Source: Sycon ciliatum (Eukaryota > Porifera > Calcarea > Leucosolenida > Sycettidae). Taken from it: a stretch of DNA of 64,000 nucleotides. Shown piece after piece: positions 9,884 to 22,222 of this stretch. Position numbers and translations under genes: made by a program. The stretch spans positions 16,390,631-16,454,630 of the forward strand of contig NC_088644.1 of the NCBI RefSeq assembly GCF_964019385.1. Direction: 5' to 3'. Under the pieces are notes generated by a model, which worked only from the letters and a program-made list of their open reading frames with translations, did not search any database and was not told the origin of the DNA. How positions within the stretch are numbered: position 1 is the stretch's first letter; each line of letters starts with the position of its first letter.

Positions 9884-10743
9884 GGCCAAACTAAAGAAGG
9901 TGTGTGGTTCGACTAACATGGACATTTTTTTTACGGGCGGGCGGGCGGATTTTTTTTTTTAAATATATTTTTTAGTACATGTAAATACACCGTACTGCCT
10001 TTAGACACCCATGTACCAGTACATCGGCATTATTACGCAGTGTTATGCCATACATGTTGTATAAAGGGATCACTGGCTAATACTTTGAAACATTGTGTAG
10101 CTCTGGAACGAGAAGAGAATAACTTCAAGCGGTGACTCTGACTGTCCAAATCATCAAGCAAATGAAGAACGATGCGAGTTGAAAGTAAGTTCGGGAACTA
10201 CTTCGAAGTACAAATTGTACAATGTACCGGTACATGTATTGCTAGTTTGGTGTCGGCGTGCACGAATACATGGGCTTTTTCCATCGACGCTTCCTGTGCT
10301 TGCACACATGGAGCAGCAACTTACCGGTACAGGTGAAATATCGTTCCCAATACACGAGGAAAGTGCAATCTCGTCTGTCCTTCATCCCAAAACAGAAGGC
10401 CGTCCTTAATCTGGAACGAGGCAATCACTCTCAACCGGACGGTCACTTCAAAATAAGTCTCGCCAGTCTGCCGGTGGTCGTATCGAGTAGACTCTACTAC
10501 CAGCACAAGGCAGCAGTCGTACCACTCACTGCACTGCACTGCAGTACGAGAACTACAAGTCAAGTCCAAAAGGAGCCGCCTGCGTCCGCAGACTCACGCT
10601 GCACAGCACGTAGACGTAGACGTGGACGTGTTCAGTCCACGTACGTCAGTCACACGACAGCCCGCCGAAAAAAAGTTACGGTCGGGCTGAAAAATGTACG
10701 GTCGGTCGGGTGAGTCGAACCACAGACCTTCTTCAGTGTGGCC
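9884..10743. mobile_element. 860 bp MITE, unit 1 right arm
   Basis: Inverted copy of 2,694-3,553 with the same GGCC termini, flanked by TAA (9,881-9,883 and 10,744-10,746). It was part of the arm before the palindrome formed. Confidence 0.8.
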
Positions 10744-11146
10744 TAAAGACAACTGAAAACCAGAACACATGCAACTGCCAACATGCATGTAACAGCGACT
10801 GCAAGCCAGAACTACAGACTCCGCGCAGGGAGGAACAGGGGAAACGGAGGTAACGCTTCCGACTCCGAGAGCTTCGAATAGCAGCGGACAACACAATACA
10901 CCAACCTTGCGTGTCACCTTGCGCTACCGCAAACGGACACCTATGGATGCACAGTACTGTACTGTACAGCACAGACTCAGTGCATGCACGGTGTAATAAC
11001 TGGAGTACATGTAAACCGACAACGGTCACCTTGCACCCTATGCAGTAAGTTACAGAGGCGGTGCCAACAAAAGAGCAGGGTTCGTGTATCGTGCACACTC
11101 CAATGGCACAGCAGAAAATGTTCTCACCAATAGCCACTGCTAGCTG

Positions 11147-12247
11147 TTTTGTCATCTTGCTGTGCCAAATGATGCAGTATAGACGCGCCAAGCAGAAATG
11201 GACTGCTTATGAGCGTGAACAGGCTGGATGGGGTGACTGATGGACTGTCGGAGTTGGCGAACCACAGAAATCGTGTCGCATCTCTGTATGCTGGGTTGGC
11301 ACTGATTTGTAAAATGGCCTTCTCAGTATCGCAGGTCATGACGATTGGTGGCAAGCAAAATCGTAGAACAATGATGAATTGCCTAATGGCTAGGTCGTTG
11401 TTAGTAAGATTGCCTGAATCCTGGATGTCAACTCAGTCTAGGTCCCACAGATCTGGGATGGTGCAGGAGTCGGAAGTTGCATCAGTTAGAGAAACGATAG
11501 CTGGCATGGCTGCTCATCGGCATAGCTGAGTGCTTGGAGTGACGTGTTCGGCCAGTCACCACAAAACCGACTGTGGTAGGTAGAAACTGTAGTCCTGGCG
11601 GAAGTCCTCTGGTGCTCCCCGTCATAAATTCCCAGAGGAAATCTGCACCGATCAAGATGACTGACTATCTTACAGTCAATGGCGATACTGGTTGATGCTG
11701 CACTAGCTGCTGTTGCGCCAGATGCTGGTACCTCGTCAGCCAAAGGCTGATCAGCTACTATGTTGGTCCTGCTGTCAGATTTCTGTTGAGATTCAGGGCA
11801 GATCGTGACATGATGGTGACTCTGATTGGTGACCCATGCGAGAACACACATTACACTTGCGGGTGGCCTTGCACTGAGTTGACCGGTGCCCTGTGCGCAA
11901 ACACACAAAGCAACGCTTCTGTTCAATCAGTTATTCTTTCCACTGTGCTACTGTTGTGTATTTCGTGCAGCTCTTGTCCAGGTGAGATCCGCCGCAGAAT
12001 GCACACCCTCTCATACTGCTGGCATTCCAGTTACCATCAGACCGCTTCCTTCACGTGAACTTGCATGCGCCTGTTACCAGTGCACCTGCAGAATAGTGAG
12101 TGACATCTTCTGCTGTAGTACCGCCTGTGTTTGTGCGGCGCAGAAAGGCGTCTTGCATGATAACATAACGCTTCAGTGCTGTTCTGAAGTCGTTCAGTTT
12201 CCATTGTGTCCCTGCATCTGAAAAGCCTCGCGATTCTTCGTCGTCAG
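11147..12247 (-). pseudogene. BEL/Pao fragment, right arm of unit 1
   Basis: Inverted copy of the relic at 1,190-2,290, with the same zinc-knuckle, protease-like and RT-like segments on the minus strand and the same stops. A 5-bp duplication (ATAAC) near 12,163 and a GTGGCT/TTTGGCT difference near 11,742 distinguish it from the left-arm copy. Confidence 0.68.
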
Positions 12248-13047
12248 GTTGCGATTCGTCCAGTTGAATCAGCGTTCGTCATGATCCGTATCTTGGTCAC
12301 AGCACCATGTGATGATCTGGTGACATCAGACGGATATAATACACAAGAGACAATTGTGATATTTACTTCAGATACATAATCTAAATAAAAGGGGGTTTGT
12401 CAACCGACAACCGCTCTATTTAGTTGCTATTCACTCTTTAGATGAAAATTCTTTTATTAATTATGTCGAAAAATTATGCGGTTGTCAGTTGACAACCCCC
12501 CTTTTATTTACAATGCAGTTGCGTGATGTCCACCACTTTCCGTGCATAATCTAAGAGTTCTAAAGCAGCCACTGACTTCCAACTATCAAGGGAAAGCAAG
12601 CCCAAGCGCAGGAGAACCGTGCAGCGCGGGTACGTGACATATATCGTAGTAGAGCTGGCAGGCAGGGCATGATCAGGGGTTCAGGCCCTGCCTGTAAGCG
12701 CTCTGATTGGCTCAAACCCTGGCAACAATCACGTGACATGTCTGAAAGTACAAGTAGTTGCGATTTATGCTGAAGTTCAAACTGATGGAACACGTGCAGC
12801 GCTACACCATGAACCGTGTGGAAACAAAAAGAAGTAGCAGGGGCGTAGCAGCCGCTCCGGCCGGTCCGGCTTTGGCCGGACCACTTTTTCGCCCGACCAC
12901 GACCACCATAGTAAAACAATGCCAAAAGTGCCCAGAATGCAGGATTTTGTACCCTAATTTCAAAAAAATTAGGGGGGAGATCTCCCCGAACCCTCCCCCC
13001 CCGGCCGGACCACCGCCAACGGCGGTGCTACGCGCCTGAGTAGAGGA

Positions 13048-13403
13048 GACACGGGATAACAGACATGAACTCAGGGGCAAACTGATAACTGTGAAACGTG
13101 AATGCATGCAGTATATGGAGACAAAACAAAGTCACAGAATTCAGTACGTAACAAGTACTACACACTAACCTCGTACATGTGAATGTCACGACACCATATG
13201 AATTAGCTCTTACACCCCACTTATGTTTCAGTCACGGTAAGAGTACACATGCGTACTTACGTTGACTCTATTTTATCTGACTTGTCCAACACCATTGTTG
13301 TGAGCCTTCGGCACTTGGGAATACACAGGACAGATAAGATAGCAGCAAGAGCATCTCCCCGCTCTGTGAACACAGCTCAGACGCCATGCTTCATGAGTGT
13401 GTG
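13048..13403. other. Start of spacer after palindrome, no gene seen
   Basis: Unique within the unit and repeated at 29,039-29,394. Only short open frames without motifs are present. Confidence 0.4.
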
Positions 13404-14400
13404 CCCATGGAATACAAGGACACAACAGACTTAGTGCAGCTAACGAAATGGATGAATGGTCGACGGCCTGAGTGTTCTCCTTCCTCGATGAACACTAACA
13501 GTCACCATATACCATGCTTGATGTTTCAAGCACCATCGGCGCAGGCCACGTTTTTCGGCACCGACGATTTGTTCGTCCACCAAGTCGAAACAAATGTTTC
13601 TCACTTGAACACTCCGTAGAGCTGCCGCTGTTGTGCCAAGGCCCATTGGCGCATGGTGTGTATACTCCAAATCTACATGTATGATGATGGGCCACTGCTG
13701 ACGTTTCTGCTCTTGGACAGTGCAACGCCGCATGAAGATATGTTGTGGCTCCACAACCGCTGAGAACGCTAGTGTGCGTCCATGGAATACTAAAACACAA
13801 TAGGCGCAGCGCAGCTAACGCCCACTTGGATGAATCAGACGACAGTGGTGGTGAGTGCATTCTCCTTCCTCGGTGAACACTGCTGGTCACCCCGTTTGAT
13901 GATCCACCAAACACCATCGGTGCAGGCCGCGTTTTTCGGAACCAGCCATTTATTCGTCCACCAACAATTGAAATTAATATTTCGCACTTGAACACTCTGT
14001 AGAGCTGTCGCTGTCGTGACAAGGCCGTGTATACTCCAAATCTACACGTAGGATGAAGAGTAACAGTTACTGCTGATAATGAAGTTTGCGCTCGTGGACA
14101 ATACAACGCTGTGTGAAGTAAATTGTGGCTCCACAATCGCTCTGAATGCTAATGTGTGTCCATGGAATACTAAAACACAATAGGCGCGGTGCAGCTAACG
14201 CCCAACGTGGATGAAACGGACAACAGCAGCGGCTAGAGCGTTCTCCTTCCTCGGTGAACACTGCTACAAGACATTATGCTTGATGATTCACCAAACACCA
14301 TCGTTGGGGGCCAAGTTTTCCGGCACCACTGCGAGTTGTTCGTCCACCAACTAACTTTGAGTCATTCTTCAACACTTCGTAGAGCAGCCGCGCAAGGCCT
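13404..14400. repeat. Diverged ~378 bp tandem repeat, about 2.6 copies, unit 1
   Basis: Landmarks such as CCATGGAATAC recur at 13,404, 13,780 and 14,160. Matching later phrases include TCTCCTTCCTCG and GTTCGTCCACCAA, GTATACTCCAAATCTACA recurs in the first two copies, and the order is kept. Copies differ by many substitutions and small indels. Long minus-strand frames across the region follow from the repeat and show no known domain. Confidence 0.8.
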
Positions 14401-15233
14401 TTCCTTCGCGTTAGGGTAGCGATCCTTCCTAGATGATATCGCTATTCATTGTTACTTTTTACTACAATGAGTAGTGTTTCTCCGAAAATAAAGTCAGCTG
14501 CCATTAGCATTACGCATTCTGTGCGCCTAGGCCTAGCGCCTGGACTTGTAAAATTAATTTTGCAAGTCTTCAATCTGACAATCATGTTTGCATGTACGCG
14601 CTATCCAGCCATGTGGCGTGAACAGATTGCTTGACGTGACGTGAAAGGTAGCGAGTCGAGTCGAGTCGTACGCGCGCGCTCGCGGACGTGTCTGACACGT
14701 GAAACGAAAAGATTTTTTTGGCGGGTAGTCGGCAAAAATTAAGTGACGGTCCCTTTAGTCCTCTGCACTCTGAGTGCATGTACTCGTACTCCTGCACTAA
14801 GCAACTAATAATAATTATTACTTCGCAGCAATGCAAACAAAACATTTCCGCCTGCCACTACTGATGTCTGAAAGTAGCATTCGTCCAAGAATTCACCTAG
14901 CCCTCCTGAATTCATGACTTCACTACTAAAATAATTCGACAGAAGGAAATAGACTTCTGCCAGGATGAGACACTCTTCCGAATGAGCTACGGTAGCTACT
15001 GTTACAAACAGACTTGGGCCAGTTGGGGGGAGATGTTGTAACAACTCACCTGCACAAGGCTGCAGTGCAGAATAACCATGATAACTACACCCGGCCCCGG
15101 ATGGCGCTCAAGCTTCGCACCGGGCCGTCGTCACCACTGCTCCGTGGTTTCCCATACACGTCATGTATGTACTACACTAGTCTACAGTGAAACCTCGTTA
15201 GGAAGAACACTGATAAAACAAATGTTTGCCTAA
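14401..15233. other. Spacer without recognised genes, unit 1
   Basis: AT-rich spacer with short microsatellite-like GAGTC repeats and an ACGCGCGCGC run near 14,660-14,700. A motif GGACTAAAGGGACCGTCACT occurs on the minus strand near 14,740 and on the plus strand at about 15,458. Unit-2 counterpart: 30,392-31,230. Confidence 0.4.
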
Positions 15234-15451
15234 GGGGTCGTCGCAAAAGTTTTCTGTCGTCCCTGAAACGAACATCGTTCATTTCGTACTTGGACCCCCT
15301 CCCCTAGCCCTCCCTCTGAAACGAACACAGCTTGCTATGCTGGACGACGAAAATTGCATGCATGTACATGTCATAATTATGTACAGTGTCGGTCGACTTG
15401 CGATTTTGGCTCGCACCCCCTCCCCCCAAATGAATCATGTTCGTTTCAGGG
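15234..15451. mobile_element. Truncated MITE at end of unit 1
   Basis: The left end GGGGTCGTCGCAAAAGTTTT matches the complete element at 31,231-31,477, preceded by TAA. The right ~27 bp are missing: after CGTTTCAGGG the sequence switches to unrelated DNA. This is the right breakpoint of the unit homology. Confidence 0.75.
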
Positions 15452-15479
15452 GCGAAGGACTAAAGGGACCGTCACTTAA

Positions 15480-15985
15480 AGGGGAAGTTAAGGCAAAAAT
15501 TAAAATTTCACCAGTTGTAGTCTTCGGGGTGCTGAGTCGAATGGTCGTGGTCCGAGGAAGCTGAGACGCTCCCTTCCTACTTGAATCCCAATCGAACTCG
15601 CGTACTTCCACCGAAACTGGGTGACTGCGCCCTACTAGATGGGGATTTGTATGCAAAATGTCACTAAAAGCGCCGTTTCGTTCTTATAAAAGCACGGATG
15701 ACCGCGATTGGCCCATATGTTGTAGTCTTTTGGACGCTGAGTCGACTGGTTTTGGTCCGAAAAGGCTGCGATGCAGCGTTCCTCCTTTATTCCCAATCGA
15801 ACATGGTTGAACAAGCGGTCACGTGCTCCTGCGTACGCCAGTCACCTGGTCACCGTGCCTGCAGGGTACAACTTACTAGCCTGTTTGACCTTTTTTGGGT
15901 GCAGTCCTGTCACTCGAGTTGAACTCGAGTTGAACCTTGGTGTGAAAGTTGTCGCCTGCTGGCGTGGTGACCAGGTGAACACTGC
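15480..15985. mobile_element. Truncated TTAA foldback element between the units
   Basis: Starts AGGGGAAGTTAAGGC after TTAA (15,476-15,479) and follows the left arm of the foldback family seen complete at 57,890-58,739. Its central loop is in the opposite orientation to the two other copies. The element breaks off at GACCAGGTG before the right arm, and a short junction leads into the unit-2 left arm. Confidence 0.8.
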
Positions 15986-16635
15986 GTAGCACTGCGCGTA
16001 GCACCGCCGTTGGCGGTGGTCCGGCCGGGGGGGGGGGGGGGAGGGTTCGGGGAGATCTCCCCCCTAATTTTTTTGAAATTAGGGTACAAAATCCTGCATT
16101 CTGGGCACTTTTGGCATTGTTTTACTATGGTGGTCGTGGTCGGGCGAAAAAGTGGTCCGGCCGGAGCGTCTGCTACGCCCCTGCTACTTCTTTTTGTTTC
16201 CACACGGTTCATGGTGTAGCGCTGCACGTGTTCCATCAGTTTGAACTTCAGCATAAATCGCAACTACTTGTACTTTCAGACATGTCACGTGATTGTTGCC
16301 AGGGTTTGAGCCAATCAGAGCGCTTACAGGCAGGGCCTGAACCCCTGATCATGCCCTGCCTGCCAGCTCTACTACGATATATGTCACGTACCCGCGCTGC
16401 ACGGTTCTCCTGCGCTTGGGCTTGCTTTCCCTTGATAGTTGGAAGTCAGTGGCTGCTTTAGAACTCTTAGATTATGCACAGAAAGTGGTGGACATCACGC
16501 AACTGCATTGTAAATAAAAGGGGGGTTGTCAACTGACAACCGCATAATTTTTCGACATAATTAATAAAAGAATTTTCATCTAAAGAGTGAATAGCAACTA
16601 AATAGAGCGGTTGTCGGTTGACAAACCCCCTTTTA

Positions 16636-17032
16636 GGCCAAGTAAAAAAAAAAGCTAGATGATCGTCCCCGTCCGCCCCAGTTTTTGTCAGCGCCCCAAG
16701 AAATATTTTATTTTTTAAATCGTGAGTTTTGCCGAAATCGTTGGTTTTTTACCGATCGCGGATGCAGGAAACATGTGCACGCTTTGTTTAATACTTTCTT
16801 TACTATATGGACCACATACTACTAGTATATCACAACGTCAGTATCGATCTGCTGAAGAAAGAAAAAGAAAAAAAGAAAAAAAAAGAAAAAAAGAGAAAAA
16901 AAACCTTGATGTTGTTGTGTACACTGTGTGCATGAGAGGGTAAAAAGTAAAAAAATAAAAATAAAATCCTCCCGCCCTCCCCGATTTTTCCAAAAAAAAG
17001 GACGATCATCTAGTAATTTTTTTTACTCGGCC
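16636..17032. mobile_element. MITE (Harbinger-like), unit 2 left arm
   Basis: Copy of the 656-1,053 element, one base shorter in a T run. It is absent from the unit-2 right arm (empty site near 28,365). It was therefore inserted after the palindrome formed and before the 16 kb duplication. Confidence 0.85.
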
Positions 17033-17168
17033 TTATTTAGATTATGTATCTGAAGTAAATATCACAATTGTCTCTTGTGTATTATATCCGTCTGATGTCA
17101 CCAGATCATCACATGGTGCTGTGACCAAGATACGGATCATGACGAACGCTGATTCAACTGGACGAATC

Positions 17169-18269
17169 GCAACCTGACGACGAAGAATCGCGAGGCTTTT
17201 CAGATGCAGGGACACAATGGAAACTGAACGACTTCAGAACAGCACTGAAGCGTTATCATGCAAGACGCCTTTCTGCGCCGCACAAACACAGGCGGTACTA
17301 CAGCAGAAGATGTCACTCACTATTCTGCAGGTGCACTGGTAACAGGCGCATGCAAGTTCACGTGAAGGAAGCGGTCTGATGGTAACTGGAATGCCAGCAG
17401 TATGAGAGGGTGTGCATTCTGCGGCGGATCTCACCTGGACAAGAGCTGCACGAAATACACAACAGTAGCACAGTGGAAAGAATAACTGATTGAACAGAAG
17501 CGTTGCTTTGTGTGTTTGCGCACAGGGCACCGGTCAACTCAGTGCAAGGCCACCCGCAAGTGTAATGTGTGTTCTCGCATGGGTCACCAATCAGAGTCAC
17601 CATCATGTCACGATCTGCCCTGAATCTCAACAGAAATCTGACAGCAGGACCAACATAGTAGCTGATCAGCCTGTGGCTGACGAGGTACCAGCATCTGGCG
17701 CAACAGCAGCTAGTGCAGCATCAACCAGTATCGCCATTGACTGTAAGATAGTCAGTCATCTTGATCGGTGCAGATTTCCTCTGGGAATTTATGACGGGGA
17801 GCACCAGAGGACTTCCGCCAGGACTACAGTTTCTACCTACCACAGTCGGTTTTGTGGTGACTGGCCGAACACGTCACTCCAAGCACTCAGCTATGCCGAT
17901 GAGCAGCCATGCCAGCTATCGTTTCTCTAACTGATGCAACTTCCGACTCCTGCACCATCCCAGATCTGTGGGACCTAGACTGAGTTGACATCCAGGATTC
18001 AGGCAATCTTACTAACAACGACCTAGCCATTAGGCAATTCATCATTGTTCTACGATTTTGCTTGCCACCAATCGTCATGACCTGCGATACTGAGAAGGCC
18101 ATTTTACAAATCAGTGCCAACCCAGCATACAGAGATGCGACACGATTTCTGTGGTTCGCCAACTCCGACAGTCCATCAGTCACCCCATCCAGCCTGTTCA
18201 CGCTCATAAGCAGTCCATTTCTGCTTGGCGCGTCTATACTGCATCATTTGGCACAGCAAGATGACAAAA
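17169..18269 (+). pseudogene. BEL/Pao fragment, left arm of unit 2
   Basis: Unit-2 copy of the relic at 1,190-2,290, with identical frame disruptions. It holds gag zinc knuckles, a protease-like segment and an RT-like segment only. Confidence 0.68.
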
Positions 18270-18672
18270 CAGCTAGCAGTGGCTATTGGTGAGAACATTT
18301 TCTGCTGTGCCATTGGAGTGTGCACGATACACGAACCCTGCTCTTTTGTTGGCACCGCCTCTGTAACTTACTGCATAGGGTGCAAGGTGACCGTTGTCGG
18401 TTTACATGTACTCCAGTTATTACACCGTGCATGCACTGAGTCTGTGCTGTACAGTACAGTACTGTGCATCCATAGGTGTCCGTTTGCGGTAGCGCAAGGT
18501 GACACGCAAGGTTGGTGTATTGTGTTGTCCGCTGCTATTCGAAGCTCTCGGAGTCGGAAGCGTTACCTCCGTTTCCCCTGTTCCTCCCTGCGCGGAGTCT
18601 GTAGTTCTGGCTTGCAGTCGCTGTTACATGCATGTTGGCAGTTGCATGTGTTCTGGTTTTCAGTTGTCTTTA

Positions 18673-19532
18673 GGCCACACTGAAGAAGGTCTGTGGTTCG
18701 ACTCACCCGACCGACCGTACATTTTTCAGCCCGACCGTAACTTTTTTTCGGCGGGCTGTCGTGTGACTGACGTACGTGGACTGAACACGTCCACGTCTAC
18801 GTCTACGTGCTGTGCAGCGTGAGTCTGCGGACGCAGGCGGCTCCTTTTGGACTTGACTTGTAGTTCTCGTACTGCAGTGCAGTGCAGTGAGTGGTACGAC
18901 TGCTGCCTTGTGCTGGTAGTAGAGTCTACTCGATACGACCACCGGCAGACTGGCGAGACTTATTTTGAAGTGACCGTCCGGTTGAGAGTGATTGCCTCGT
19001 TCCAGATTAAGGACGGCCTTCTGTTTTGGGATGAAGGACAGACGAGATTGCACTTTCCTCGTGTATTGGGAACGATATTTCACCTGTACCGGTAAGTTGC
19101 TGCTCCATGTGTGCAAGCACAGGAAGCGTCGATGGAAAAAGCCCATGTATTCGTGCACGCCGACACCAAACTAGCAATACATGTACCGGTACATTGTACA
19201 ATTTGTACTTCGAAGTAGTTCCCGAACTTACTTTCAACTCGCATCGTTCTTCATTTGCTTGATGATTTGGACAGTCAGAGTCACCGCTTGAAGTTATTCT
19301 CTTCTCGTTCCAGAGCTACACAATGTTTCAAAGTATTAGCCAGTGATCCCTTTATACAACATGTATGGCATAACACTGCGTAATAATGCCGATGTACTGG
19401 TACATGGGTGTCTAAAGGCAGTACGGTGTATTTACATGTACTAAAAAATATATTTAAAAAAAAAAATCCGCCCGCCCGCCCGTAAAAAAAATGTCCATGT
19501 TAGTCGAACCACACACCTTCTTTAGTTTGGCC
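18673..19532. mobile_element. 860 bp MITE, unit 2 left arm
   Basis: Unit-2 copy of the element at 2,694-3,553 with intact terminal inverted repeats and TTA flanks. Confidence 0.8.
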
Positions 19533-20486
19533 TTATAAATTTTGTTTTGTGTGGACGACAGTTCAATATTCTAGCAGTTGTTGCACGTCCTACATTCCGT
19601 AGTTATCTGCGGTTGGTGTTCGAGAGAGCAAACTGTGTTCTTCTCCAGAGTGGAGTAAACCATTCGCTTGTGTCTGAGGAAAACCCTGTGTGTTGACGAA
19701 GTGGGTTGACTTGGCTGTAGAGTGAAAGTACCACATGGTCATATGGTCCACAAAATCTTAGAACTAACTTAGGGTCTTCTGGCGTATGGTATAATTATAT
19801 GAGCAGCATGAGAGTGAAGTAAAAGACTATTAGCTCAAACATTCAGTCTTTCAAGAGTAGGTGTTTCATCACGGAATAGGTTCTGCAGTTCACTTACACA
19901 CTGCAACAATGGACCAGCAGTGTCCAGCATACAGAGTCATGTGAATATGTACCGTATGCATACTCACAGCTGCAAGGCCAGCGCCCCGTGGCTGCTTGAC
20001 TTCTCACTCGATTTTAATATTCACAACAGTAAGACTCTGTGATCAATCAGGGGTCTGTGAGCAGTTATGCTACATGCACAATGCCGGTGAAGGCATGACA
20101 CAGTAGAATATGTGATTAGGAACAGACGGAAATTAGGATGTGTTCATACAATATAAGTGAGGGATGACTCCTATTAGTACACCACGGCATACTCAAAACA
20201 ACAACAAGGCAATGTGCAAAACTCTGATACCGGTACGTTAATAGGGGAAATTGAACAAGGTAATCTTTAGACAAAACAAAGTAAGGAGGAATGTTGTAGA
20301 GCCATGCGTATGAATCAAGGTGAGCAAGACCAAAATAGGAAAGGAAAGGTCTACCTGTATGTAGTCCGCGTTCATCTCATTCCAGTGTTCAGCATTGTGT
20401 TAGGCAGTACTGTGTCGTTCTGTTGGTTCCCAGGTTGGCTTCCAACACCAGGCTCATGGAATCCCATCTGACAGCTGCATATACTA

Positions 20487-20724
20487 CTAAAAACATGTAG
20501 GTAACTCCCTTCGGATAATCTTGGTATAGACGGTAGAGGCGAAGGACTGGCAGTTGTTGAAAGGTAAATTGTACTGACTACCCACCACATCGGAGCAGTA
20601 CAAAAGTCCTACGAACTCCTGCAGCGGGTACACCGAGTCCGAGGCTAGAGTGGTTATGTGGGTCTGTTCAACGCTATCACCACGGGTCTTACCACGGTAA
20701 AGTAGTAGATCTACACGGCCACGT
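20487..20724 (-). pseudogene. 5'-truncated remnant of LRAT-like gene, unit 2 left arm
   Basis: Unit-2 copy of the remnant at 4,508-4,745, with the same truncation and the same in-frame 6-bp insertions. Confidence 0.75.
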
Positions 20725-20816
20725 TCGTCAGCTCCTATGTCGTTAGATACAATCTAGGGGGCTGTAGGACCGGCTCGTCAAAAATAGAGAACCTGAACAA
20801 GCGTGCTCGGGACGTC

Positions 20817-21495
20817 TCAGCAATCGTAGTATGCCTGAGCACTCCAATAAAAACTCTGTAGTGAACTATTAATGATACAGGAAAGTGGTGGAGCAAGCAC
20901 ATTTGCACATTGCCGCAGGACAATTCCAGGTACAGAGTCACTGCCGGCAGCTTTGAATGGATCCACAGCTTTAAGACACTTTTCAACATCTGCAACACTT
21001 ACAGGTTTGAAGACGTGAAGACTGTTGGCTGGCATTGGCCCAAGTGGCGGGTGCAGATTCTGTGGTCTGCTTGGGTCATTGACAATTTCACCGAAGACCT
21101 GGCCGAGATCCTCAACAGAAACCTGAGGTATTTGACGTTCCTTCCGTCGCCCTGTGACTGTTCATTGCTGACCAAAGTTTCCGCTGATCAGGTGTGTTGC
21201 ACTGGTTTACGAAGTACAGGTTACGAAGCTTTCGGTCAAGCTTCCTGGCAAAAGTTCTGGCGAGCCGATGTTGCTCACGAAGCACCTCATTGGCTTGATC
21301 CTTCATGAGTCGATGGTGTAGCCTGTTGCGGTGCCGTACTGCAGATACCAACTCCTCAGTTAACCAAGGACAGATACGGCGACCACGCTTGCGCTTCGCC
21401 ACCAAGGGGGCGTGCTCATCTAGTGTTTCCATAATAGCAGACGTGAATGCACCTGTCATGTCATTTATCGTGCCGTTCCGAGGGAACTGATGAAA
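20817..21495 (-). pseudogene. LINE ORF2 linker and start of RT, unit 2
   Basis: Copy of 4,838-5,516 with the same frameshifts and the same missing RT core. Confidence 0.72.
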
Positions 21496-21508
21496 GTGGA
21501 CACACAGA

Positions 21509-22222
21509 TCAGTCGATGGTGTGGATACGGCGACTCTGTCCGGGTTGTGATGTTCGGTTTACCCCTGTCTGGTTTACAGGCAAGTGTGCAAGGATGGCGA
21601 AATGGTCGCTAATATCTCCGTAAATCGTTTCACAGGCACCAGAAATGGGTGTATTTGACAGAAACAGATCTATGGTTGAAGCCGTGTGGCTCGTGACACG
21701 AGTTGGTGAGGTGACATAATTCCGAAGATTACTACTGGATAGTACTCGGTGCAGATGTTGTGCGTTCGGAGAGTTCTCACAGCTGTAATCAATGTTGAAG
21801 TCTCCAATGAGAACGGTAGATGCCTGAGGGCCTTCCATAGCAGTTTCTATGTTCTCTTGAAGAGAGTCCCAGTACGGCACTGGCTTGTCTGGAGGACGGT
21901 ACCCACACCCGACAAGGAGAGTATCACCAGGACATCTGACTTCCAGCCATACAATCTCTAGCTCAGCAGCTTCCAAATCCATTCGTCTTCGGACAACCAC
22001 AGACTCATGGCAGTAAATGCCGACGCCACCACCTTGCTGGATGGGGCGGTCCTTCCTGAAAAGTTTGTAATGAGGAATCGCCAATTCTCCATCACCAACA
22101 TCGGGTTTCAACCAGGTTTCTGACATACCAAAGATGTGCACTCCTCTGGCCGACAGGAACTCCTTCACCTCATCCACTTTCCGTCTGATGCTGCAAACAT
22201 TCAGAAATGAGATTGTCAGCAT
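21509..22222 (-). pseudogene. LINE ORF2 endonuclease domain, unit 2
   Basis: Identical to 5,530-6,243. The endonuclease motifs SETWL, GDFN and ISDH are intact, and the same downstream frameshift is present. Confidence 0.8.

Larger units (their letters stand above)
8700..13047 (-). repeat. Right arm of giant palindrome, unit 1
   Basis: Inverted copy of 1-4,748 without the 398 bp MITE. It begins inside the coding region of the LRAT-like gene (8,387-8,929) and ends at the GTAGAGGAG matching the first bases of the window. It lacks two 6-bp insertions present in the left-arm copy of that gene. Confidence 0.92.
14..15451. repeat. Tandem 16 kb duplication, unit 1
   Basis: This block reappears almost base for base at 15,994-31,450. 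The offset is 15,980 at the start, 15,979 after a 1-base homopolymer change, and 15,991 after a C-run that is 12 bases longer in unit 2. Further small indels occur near the right end. Homology starts at a GCGCGTAGCACC motif and ends inside a MITE (CGTTTCAGGG), after which the copies diverge. Only a handful of substitutions separate the copies. A real recent segmental duplication and an uncollapsed-haplotype assembly artefact both fit. Confidence 0.9.
15994..20727 (+). repeat. Left arm of giant palindrome, unit 2
   Basis: Copy of the unit-1 left arm. It is cut at its outer end: it starts at GCGCGTAGCACC, so the outermost 13 bases seen in unit 1 are replaced by the end of a truncated foldback element. 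Internal features sit about 15,980 bases to the right of their unit-1 counterparts. Confidence 0.9.

Noticed and set aside
1..13047. Whole palindrome as one giant TIR transposon
   Set aside because: No target duplication is visible, there is no transposase in the loop, and the inner borders cut a gene and a LINE. The right end does not coincide with a defined terminus within the window.
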